Part shown: piece after piece, positions 44,529 through 49,947 of the stretch
Numbering within the stretch: position 1 is the first letter of the stretch
Layout: each line of letters begins with the position of its first letter
Assembly: GCA_015063725.1 (NCBI GenBank)
Contig: SVTP01000016.1
Location: 1 to 49,947 of the forward strand
DNA length: 49,947 nucleotides
Reading direction: 5' to 3'
Source: Oscillospiraceae bacterium
GTDB lineage: Bacteria; Bacillota; Clostridia; Oscillospirales; CAG-272
The notes under the pieces: generated by a model
The model's input: only the letters and a program-made list of their open reading frames with translations
What the model was told of the DNA's origin: nothing
Databases searched by the model: none
Position numbers and translations under genes: made by a program

Positions 44529-45134
44529 TTATCGCACGATGCGGTGCTTGCACATACTTGTTTTTTTGCATTTGGGACAGGTCAGACGGCGTTTGGTAAT
44601 AGTGTGATACCCTTTTACGTACGCGCTCATGGTTGGTATAAAAAGTTCTTTGCAATGCGGACATTCAAAGTATCCTGCCTTTCTTTCAAGAATTGCCGCT
44701 CCACCTATTCCAATCACTGCCGTAGCAACGGCAAAAACGATAATCGCAATTCTATTGAACGTTGACATTTGAATATAGGATGCAATGATAATAAGTGAGC
44801 ACACCGCAATAATTGTAATAACACCGCAAATAACCGAAAGTGCCATTCGCTGTTGGTTTTCTTCATTTTCTTTCATCAAATTCATCATGTTTTCCTCTGC
44901 TTTCGTTTTGTATGCGACATCAGAGATACGCTCACCACTCAGTAAATCGTTGACCGTGATTTGCAACATCTCGCACAAAGGCATCATAAGAGAAATCTCC
45001 GGCAGTCCCTTTCCGCATTCCCATTTAGAAACTGTTTTATCGCTGATGGAAAGTGCATCGGCAAGTTGTCTCTGCGTCATATTCTTTTGTTTTCTTATTT
45101 CGGCTATAAATTTGCCGATTTTGATCTGATCCAT
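44529..45134 (-). CDS. Membrane-attached XRE-family regulator with C-terminal zinc ribbon
   Basis: A 201-residue protein: a Cro/CI helix-turn-helix (about 5-62: IRKQKNMTQRQLADALSISDKTVSKWE), a linker, two membrane helices (about 97-117 and 123-147), and a zinc ribbon with CPHC and CPKC pairs (about 155-190). The start at 45134 is set by AAGGAGGAG nine bases upstream; a 20-codon upstream extension is not supported. Regulators of this shape are common in Firmicutes and mostly uncharacterised. Its own promoter lies in the 100-bp gap to the protease gene. Confidence 0.88.
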   Translation of the reverse strand: MDQIKIGKFIAEIRKQKNMTQRQLADALSISDKTVSKWECGKGLPEISLMMPLCEMLQITVNDLLSGERISDVAYKTKAEENMMNLMKENEENQQRMALSVICGVITIIAVCSLIIIASYIQMSTFNRIAIIVFAVATAVIGIGGAAILERKAGYFECPHCKELFIPTMSAYVKGYHTITKRRLTCPKCKKTSMCKHRIVR

Positions 45135-45158
45135 CGGGTTCTCCTCCTTTCTGCCTTT

Positions 45159-45187
45159 ATTATATAGTATGAATTGACTGATGTACA
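45159..45187 (-). promoter_or_regulatory. Probable promoter of the XRE regulator
   Basis: On the minus strand TGTACA, 17 bp, TATAAT. Inverted GTATG/CATAC arms across the -35 to -10 region may be an operator for autoregulation (weak). Confidence 0.45.
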
Positions 45188-45235
45188 CATACAAAGCGTA
45201 GAATTTTGGGTATCTACGGAGAGTAGAAGCGTGAT

Positions 45236-46096
45236 TTATAATTTCTGTTTTGCAAAGGACAAGTATTCCCGGTAAACAGTATTGATGGGCAGATTGATCA
45301 ACTGTTCAAAGTCGTAGTTGTTGGAAATCTGTTGAACAAATTTTGTTCCAAGATAATATCCGACATCTCCTTTTCCGTTATAGCTTACCCAATCACCAAA
45401 ATATCTTTGATTAAACTTCGTCATAGTTGGCAAGTCATTTTGAAAATCTTTCAATATTTGATTGAAGTGATGGTCACACCAATGTAACCAACCATCTTTA
45501 TTTTGGTGATAATAATGAAAATCATTTACCAAAAACTGCTCAAAATACATTGCTATGCCCTCTGTAAACAGCTGCCAAACGAAGTCCTCGCAGCTGTTAG
45601 TTCCCTGCTGATCAAGGATACCGTATTGCTTATGATATACGTGCCCCAATTCGTGGTAAATCAGTCCGCGCATAGAGTCCTCATCGCACCAATCCAGCTC
45701 AAGTATCTTTTCTATTCCTAACAGGATGACATCTCTACCGTTGATATTGGTCACCCATCCTGCGGCATTGCAAAGTCCAACGTATAAAACGATATCAATA
45801 TTCAATTCACGTCCAAATCGATCAACAACCTTTTGATTTAAATTATTTGTAACCTTGCAAAATGAAGAATGTAAAATTGCCAAGCACGGATGTTCATAAA
45901 CAGCATTGATAATTGGCAAAACATCCCTTTCGTATACATAGCTACCGCTGTCTAAACATTCTTTTAAGTCATCGACAAAAATATGGGTAGATTGATCATA
46001 TAGAGAATTGATGTATAGTTCCCATTCTTCGAAGTTGAATTGTTTATTTGTAAATAAAGATTCGATTTGCGGATATGTGTCTATTATTTTTATCAT
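45236..46096 (-). CDS. HELGH zinc metalloprotease-like protein, unknown family
   Basis: A 286-residue protein without signal peptide or membrane helix. The zinc-binding motif is H148-E-L-G-H152 (IYHELGHVYH), with a candidate third ligand Glu179 in FTEGIAMYFE, which makes it a gluzincin-type fold. The HELGH motif is also the one seen in ImmA/IrrE proteases, though the rest does not look like ImmA. Base composition is clearly more A+T-rich than in the core genes, suggesting recent acquisition. It lies between a small membrane protein gene (23 bp upstream) and the XRE regulator on the same strand. The start codon lacks a strong ribosome-binding site. Confidence 0.65.
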   Translation of the reverse strand: MIKIIDTYPQIESLFTNKQFNFEEWELYINSLYDQSTHIFVDDLKECLDSGSYVYERDVLPIINAVYEHPCLAILHSSFCKVTNNLNQKVVDRFGRELNIDIVLYVGLCNAAGWVTNINGRDVILLGIEKILELDWCDEDSMRGLIYHELGHVYHKQYGILDQQGTNSCEDFVWQLFTEGIAMYFEQFLVNDFHYYHQNKDGWLHWCDHHFNQILKDFQNDLPTMTKFNQRYFGDWVSYNGKGDVGYYLGTKFVQQISNNYDFEQLINLPINTVYREYLSFAKQKL

Positions 46097-46119
46097 TCCA
46101 CTTACTCTCCAAATGTAAA

Positions 46120-46455
46120 TTAGAACAGATTATGCAAATTGCTGACGACAACCTCCCAAAAGCTCCAGGATGCGAAGAAAAGCACGAGGGCGGCAAGGGC
46201 TTCCAAAACGGCGAGCCGTTTTACCATCTTACTGTTATTCAGATTGATCAAGTACACAACATTGGCAATCGCCATCAAGGCAATAAAGAGTGCCGATAAA
46301 ACAGCGATCAGTATCAGCGGAATTAGAATAGGGGCATTTGGCGAATCAAAAAACGGAGACATCATCGCCGATAATATGCACATAGCACATTCGACAAACA
46401 GTCCTCCAAGCAAACCGACGATGATGGGAGAGATAACCGATATTATTTTTTTCAT
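46120..46455 (-). CDS. Small polytopic membrane protein
   Basis: A 111-residue hydrophobic protein with three to four membrane helices (about 5-30, 43-68, 80-102). The ATG at 46455 lies five bases after AGGAGG; a GTG two codons earlier overlaps that Shine-Dalgarno sequence and is less likely. It is the first gene of the A+T-rich minus-strand cluster. No family recognised; a small membrane sensor or immunity-type partner is possible but not supported by motif. Confidence 0.6.
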   Translation of the reverse strand: MKKIISVISPIIVGLLGGLFVECAMCILSAMMSPFFDSPNAPILIPLILIAVLSALFIALMAIANVVYLINLNNSKMVKRLAVLEALAALVLFFASWSFWEVVVSNLHNLF

Positions 46456-46495
46456 AGGCACCTCCTAATTCCTTGTTGCAGTCTTTGTTGATTTC

Positions 46496-46524
46496 ATTAT
46501 AACACACAAATTCATCCAAAACAA
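46496..46524 (-). promoter_or_regulatory. Probable promoter of the A+T-rich cluster
   Basis: On the minus strand TTGTTT, 17 bp, TATAAT with extended TGT, about 35 bp before the small membrane protein gene. The -10 is good, the -35 weak. Confidence 0.45.
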
Positions 46525-46564
46525 TATTTATGTCAAAAAACTCTCGTTTTTTTCTCTTACCCTA

Positions 46565-46593
46565 TTGACAAACGCGCAAAATGGGGGTATACT
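46565..46593 (+). promoter_or_regulatory. Promoter of the T-box/trpB2 unit
   Basis: Perfect TTGACA, 17 bp, TATACT. Predicted transcription start about 46600. Confidence 0.85.
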
Positions 46594-46599
46594 ATTAGC

Positions 46600-46880
46600 A
46601 ACATCAAAAACCGATGCGAAAGAAGAGTAACCGAGCATCAAGCTTTTACAGAGAGCCGCAGGTGGTGGAATTGCGGCAAAGACGGCTTGGCGAATGGGCT
46701 TTCAAGGGCGAACCGAACGAGTATTTTCTCCAGTAGGCTTCGACGGGGTGCGCTCCCGTTACCACTCGCGCCGCATATAATCTACTACCGTATGCGAAAA
46801 GTGGAAGCTTTGGCTTCAATGAGGGTGGCACCGCGAATTTTTCGTCCCTATAACCGAAAGGTTTTAGGGCGTTTTTTGTT
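46600..46880 (+). promoter_or_regulatory. Tryptophan T-box leader
   Basis: A tRNA-sensing riboswitch. Stem I starts with AGTA at 46626-46629, has AGAGAG and GGTGGTGGAA distal-loop motifs, and a specifier loop GCGAA-TGG-G with the Trp codon TGG at 46695-46697. The T-box AGGGTGGCACCGCG is at 46822-46835, followed by a terminator hairpin (46843-46871) and TTTTTT. Uncharged tRNA-Trp should pair with the specifier and T-box to allow read-through into trpB2. It fills the gap between 46500 and 46905. Confidence 0.95.
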
Positions 46881-46905
46881 TTTGCCCTCACGAAAGGAGA
46901 ACATT

Positions 46906-48279
46906 ATGGCACAAAGAGAGATCCCCTACAAGATTTATTTGGAAGAGAGCGAAATGCCGCGCAACTGGTACAACGTACGTGCCGACATGACCAAGAAACC
47001 CGCTCCCCTGCTTGATCCCAAGACGGGCAAGCCCATCACGGCAGAGGAGCTTGGCAAGGTCTTTTGCGAGGAGCTTGTCAAGCAGGAGCTGGATGACACC
47101 AACCGCTACATTCCCATCCCCGAGGAAATTCTCAATTTTTATAAAATGTACCGCCCCGCACCGCTGGTTCGCGCTTACTGTCTGGAAAAAAAGCTTGGCA
47201 CGCCCGCGCACATCTACTACAAGTTTGAGGGCAACAACACCAGCGGCAGCCACAAGCTCAACTCCGCAATCGCGCAAGCCTACTATGCAAAGGAGCAAGG
47301 TCTTGTTGGCGTTACCACCGAGACAGGCGCCGGTCAATGGGGTACTGCCCTTTCAATGGCTTGCTCCTATTTTGGACTGGACTGCAAGGTGTTTATGGTC
47401 AAATCCTCTTATGAGTTAAAACCCTTCCGCCGCGAGGTCATGCGCACCTACGGCGCAAGCGTAACGCCTTCTCCCTCTGACACCACGCGCGTGGGACGTC
47501 AGATCCTTGAAGAGTTCCCGGGAACGACGGGAAGCCTTGGTTGCGCCATCTCCGAGGCGGTTGAAGCCGCCACCGACCGCGAGGGCTACCGCTACGTTCT
47601 CGGTAGTGTTCTCTCTCAGGTCATGCTTCACCAATCGGTCATTGGTATGGAGACCAAAGCCGCGCTTGACAAATACGGCGTAAAAGCTGACGTCATCATC
47701 GGTTGCGCAGGTGGCGGCTCGAACTTGGGCGGCCTGATCGCTCCCTTTATGGGTGAAAAGCTGCGCGGTGAAGCGGATTATCAATTCATTGCCGTTGAGC
47801 CCGAAAGCTGTCCTTCCCTCTCGCGCGGCAAGTACGTTTACGATTACTGCGACACCGGCCGCGTTTGTCCTCTTGCCAAGATGTACACGCTTGGCAGCGG
47901 CTTTATTCCTGCCGCTACGCACGCGGGTGGATTGCGCTACCACGGCATGAGTTCCACTCTCTCCGAGCTCTATGACGAGGGACTGATGGAAGCCCGCACC
48001 GTTAAGCAGACCGAGGTCTTTGCCGCTGCTGAATACTTTGCGCGCATTGAGGGTATTCTGCCAGCACCCGAAAGCTCTCACGCCATTAAGGTGGCGATGG
48101 ACGAAGCCATCAAGTGCAAAGAAACAGGTGAGGAAAAGGTCATCGTCTTTGGTCTGACAGGCACCGGCTACTTTGATATGATGTCCTATGAGAAATTCCA
48201 CGACGGCAAAATGGTCGACTACGTCCCCACCGACGAGGAGATCGCTTTGGGCTTGTCGAAAACACCGAAGATTATTTGA
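46906..48279 (+). CDS. trpB2: Tryptophan synthase beta chain, TrpB2 type
   Basis: A pyridoxal-phosphate enzyme that joins indole and serine to make tryptophan. The 457 residues are of the long TrpB2 type: the N-terminal WYNVRADM and DPKTGKPI motifs are lacking in TrpB1. The PLP lysine is K117 in GSHKLNSA; GCAGGGSNLGG binds the cofactor phosphate. No trpA or other trp gene is adjacent, so salvage of external indole is likely (inference from TrpB2 biology). AAAGGAG precedes the ATG at 46906; the frame is open much further upstream only because it runs through the T-box. Regulation is by that leader. Confidence 0.95.
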   Translation: MAQREIPYKIYLEESEMPRNWYNVRADMTKKPAPLLDPKTGKPITAEELGKVFCEELVKQELDDTNRYIPIPEEILNFYKMYRPAPLVRAYCLEKKLGTPAHIYYKFEGNNTSGSHKLNSAIAQAYYAKEQGLVGVTTETGAGQWGTALSMACSYFGLDCKVFMVKSSYELKPFRREVMRTYGASVTPSPSDTTRVGRQILEEFPGTTGSLGCAISEAVEAATDREGYRYVLGSVLSQVMLHQSVIGMETKAALDKYGVKADVIIGCAGGGSNLGGLIAPFMGEKLRGEADYQFIAVEPESCPSLSRGKYVYDYCDTGRVCPLAKMYTLGSGFIPAATHAGGLRYHGMSSTLSELYDEGLMEARTVKQTEVFAAAEYFARIEGILPAPESSHAIKVAMDEAIKCKETGEEKVIVFGLTGTGYFDMMSYEKFHDGKMVDYVPTDEEIALGLSKTPKII

Positions 48280-48287
48280 TAAGAATT

Positions 48288-48323
48288 GCGGGGGAACCTT
48301 TTTTAAAAAAAAGGTTCCCCCGC
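48288..48323 (+). terminator. Terminator of trpB2, hairpin of the dispersed repeat family
   Basis: A roughly 17-bp stem with a long A/T centre starts 8 bp after the stop. The hairpin and the following GCACCCCTTCCAAAAA match the outer end of the dispersed repeat at 43617-43660. Confidence 0.8.
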
Positions 48324-48372
48324 ACCCCTTCCAAAAAATTTCGCACAAATAAATGTAATAAAACATAGATAA

Positions 48373-48547
48373 CAACTTTCTTAGCGAGCAGGGTCTCGGT
48401 GGTCCCTGGGAGCTCGCGGGAGCAAAAGCGAGCGTTGCGCTCGCGTCGACAGTCTATCCGTAGACAAACAACTCTATTTTCTGATCCTTTGTTAGAGAGT
48501 TCTTGAAAGGGGCGTGGGGGAAACTTCTTGCAAGAAGTTTCCCCCAC
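48373..48547 (+). repeat. Dispersed hairpin-ended repeat, copy 2
   Basis: Homologous, in opposite orientation, to 43617-43790: ACAACTTTCTTAGCG, GGTCTCGGTGGT, AAAGCGAGCG with CGCTCGCG, GTCTATCCGT, CTCTATTTT and GAAAGGGG. It closes with a 17-bp perfect hairpin (48514-48547) that also serves as terminator for cysK on the minus strand. With the trpB2 terminator hairpin on the left, the whole 48288-48547 segment is bounded by two inverted hairpins. No gene is visible in the gap 48280-48553. Confidence 0.75.
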
Positions 48548-48553
48548 AAATCT

Positions 48554-49477
48554 TTATTTTTTGAAGAGTGGTGTAGACAAATATCTCTCCCCCGTATCAG
48601 GCAAAAGAACCGCGATACGTGCATCTTTGGGCATCGTTTTTGCAAGCTCTGTGGCGGCGTGGAGTGCTGCGCCCGAGGTAATGCCGACGAGCAGCCCTTC
48701 GGCGGTTGCGAATGCTCTTGCGGCGCGGTAGGCGTCCTCATCGGTTACGGTGATGATGTCGTCGATGATGGCTTTATCAAGGTTTTCGGGTACAAAATTC
48801 GCGCCAATTCCCTGCAAGCCATGTGCGCCTGCATATCCTTTGGAGAGCAGCGGAGAGGTTTTGGGCTCTACCGCAACAATGCGGCAATTTGGATTGTGTT
48901 CTTTGAGGTATTTGCCAACGCCCGAAAGTGTTCCACCTGTTCCCACGCCTGCTACAAAGGCATCGATTTTGCCATCACAATCTGTCCAAATTTCGGGACC
49001 TGTTGTGGTGTAGTGTGCTTTTGGGTTGGCAGGGTTATCGAACTGCGACGGGATAAAGCTGCCCTCAATAGTGGCGGCAAGTTCATTTGCTTTTTCAACC
49101 GCGCCCGTCATTCCAAGATCGCCGTCGGTCAGGACGATCTCTGCACCATAGGCGGCAAGGAGCGCGCGACGTTCGGCGCTCATACTGTCGGGCATCGTGA
49201 GTATCAGGCGGTATCCGCGATGAGCACACAGAGCCGCCAAACCGATGCCTGTGTTGCCGCTGGTCGGCTCAATAACGGTGGCACCCTGCTGGATCAGTCC
49301 GCGCTCCTCGGCATCATCGAGCATAAAGAGTGCTACGCGATCCTTGGCGCTGCCCGCAGGATTAAAGCACTCCAATTTGCAAAACAGATGTGCGCCGTCC
49401 GCATACGTTGCGGCAAAATTGTGCGCTTCCATCAGCGGCGTTTTTCCTATCAACTCGGCAATATTATGAAACAGCAT
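48554..49477 (-). CDS. cysK: Cysteine synthase (O-acetylserine sulfhydrylase)
   Basis: A pyridoxal-phosphate enzyme making cysteine from O-acetylserine and sulfide. The 307 residues carry the PLP lysine K45 in GSAKDR, the substrate loop PTSGNTGIGLA and the phosphate-binding GVGTGGTLSGVGK. The start at 49477 has AGGGGGAG in front and gives the family N-terminus (IAELIGKTPLM); the open frame extends 21 codons further without support. It is monocistronic. No T-box or other riboswitch was seen upstream. The closely related cystathionine beta-synthase-like and OASS-B enzymes cannot be fully excluded. Confidence 0.93.
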   Translation of the reverse strand: MLFHNIAELIGKTPLMEAHNFAATYADGAHLFCKLECFNPAGSAKDRVALFMLDDAEERGLIQQGATVIEPTSGNTGIGLAALCAHRGYRLILTMPDSMSAERRALLAAYGAEIVLTDGDLGMTGAVEKANELAATIEGSFIPSQFDNPANPKAHYTTTGPEIWTDCDGKIDAFVAGVGTGGTLSGVGKYLKEHNPNCRIVAVEPKTSPLLSKGYAGAHGLQGIGANFVPENLDKAIIDDIITVTDEDAYRAARAFATAEGLLVGITSGAALHAATELAKTMPKDARIAVLLPDTGERYLSTPLFKK

Positions 49478-49580
49478 AGCGCTCCCCCTTTGTTGGTCGT
49501 CTATTTTCCCTATTGTATCACAGATTGAGGCATTTGTCAATTAGGCAGAATAGTATTTCTTGCGTCATTGAACTTTTATA

Positions 49581-49616
49581 GCCTTCCCCTCAAGGGGAAG
49601 CCTTAGTTTACTTCTG
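49581..49616 (-). repeat. Second palindromic repeat family, short copy 2
   Basis: Read on the minus strand it gives AAACTAAGGCTTCCCC, TTGA and GGGGAAGGC, matching the start of the repeat at 43821-43857. The right-hand part present in copy 1 is missing here. Confidence 0.55.
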
Positions 49617-49635
49617 CCTTATCCCCATAAAACAG

Positions 49636-49666
49636 AAAAAAACAGCACGGAAAACTCCATACTGTT
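49636..49666 (-). terminator. Terminator of rpsT
   Basis: On the minus strand an 11-bp stem with two G-U pairs (49656-49666 with 49641-49651) and a 4-nt loop is followed by a T-rich tail (complement of 49636-49640 and beyond). Confidence 0.7.
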
Positions 49667-49717
49667 TTATTCTGAGACAAAGTTGGGTTAGGACTTTATC
49701 GTCTTTGTTTGGTTTGA

Positions 49718-49947
49718 TTACTTGTTCAGCGCGTTGAGCTTCTTTGTGAACTGGCTCTTCTTGTGAGCTGCTGCGTTCTTATGGATGATTCCGTAAGCGG
49801 CTGCTTGGTCAACCTTCTTAACAGCTTCCTTATAAGCTGCTTGAGCGGCTGCCATATCACCGGATGCAAGAGCTGCATCATACTTCTTCATTTCAGTCTT
49901 GAGCGCGCTGCGGTGCATTTTGTTCTGCAGGGTCTTGGTCTCGATAA
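49718..49947 (-). CDS. rpsT: 30S ribosomal protein S20, C-terminal part
   Basis: Partial gene, cut by the right end of the window; its start lies outside. The readable part (about 76 residues) contains IETKTLQNKMHRSALKTEMKKYDAAL and ends with the typical S20 helix VDQAAAYGIIHKNAAAHKKSQ followed by TKKLNALNK. S20 binds 16S rRNA early in small-subunit assembly. The frame continues to the last base of the window, so no internal methionine should be taken as the start. Confidence 0.93.
   Translation of the reverse strand, partial: IETKTLQNKMHRSALKTEMKKYDAALASGDMAAAQAAYKEAVKKVDQAAAYGIIHKNAAAHKKSQFTKKLNALNK

Noticed and set aside
46687-46905. Extension of trpB2 73 codons upstream.
   Set aside because: That stretch is the T-box RNA including its terminator. 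The ATG at 46906 has a good ribosome-binding site and gives the family N-terminus.

Overview
The window looks like chromosomal DNA from an endospore-forming member of the Clostridia with mid-range G+C, probably an uncultured gut-type lineage near the Oscillospirales or Christensenellales; the order-level placement is inference. The evidence for a spore former is direct. A Spo0A with the canonical DNA-binding domain, SpmA/SpmB, a GerW (YtfJ) domain protein, a DacF-type carboxypeptidase and an AbrB/SpoVT-type regulator all lie within 37 kb. No phage, transposase, CRISPR array or tRNA was recognised. Most genes are ordinary core genes with TTGACA/TATAAT-type promoters, often with an extended TGN -10, and clear hairpin terminators.

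Layout. 0-5 kb: uvrB-uvrA on the minus strand. 5.3-18 kb: a plus-strand block with lon, engB, an M50 protease, scpA, scpB, a DUF2953 gene, a giant GerW-repeat fusion, a dacF-like gene, rluB and a small unknown gene. 18.2-26.8 kb: spo0A, a DUF4838 protein, rlmB, a degenerate P-type-ATPase-like membrane protein and a radical SAM/DUF2344 fusion. 26.9-35.1 kb (minus): metF, then a transcription unit with a TIM-barrel sugar isomerase, a Gfo/Idh/MocA oxidoreductase and three paralogous solute-binding lipoproteins without a permease. 35.4-43.6 kb: a Cys-rich microprotein, an abrB-like gene, spmA-spmB, a small membrane protein, a structured RNA in front of RNase J, a 1090-residue membrane-anchored repeat protein and a zinc-ribbon protein. 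43.6-49.9 kb: two dispersed repeat families, a nitroreductase, an A+T-rich minus-strand cluster (small membrane protein, HELGH protease, membrane-attached XRE regulator), a tryptophan T-box with trpB2, cysK and the 3' part of rpsT.

The most unusual items are four. First, a GerW domain fused to about 19 alternating helical repeats, part of which is still visible as a 282-bp tandem DNA repeat. Second, a pseudo-P1B-ATPase that keeps the eight-helix layout but has lost the catalytic motifs. Third, a roughly 185-nt RNA before RNase J whose first bases pair with its last ones. Fourth, the 1090-residue repetitive foldase-like protein. Two copies of a hairpin-ended repeat lie in opposite orientation on either side of the 44-48 kb segment.

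All family names come from motif reading without database searches. Start codons were chosen by Shine-Dalgarno position and by similarity to family N-termini as remembered.
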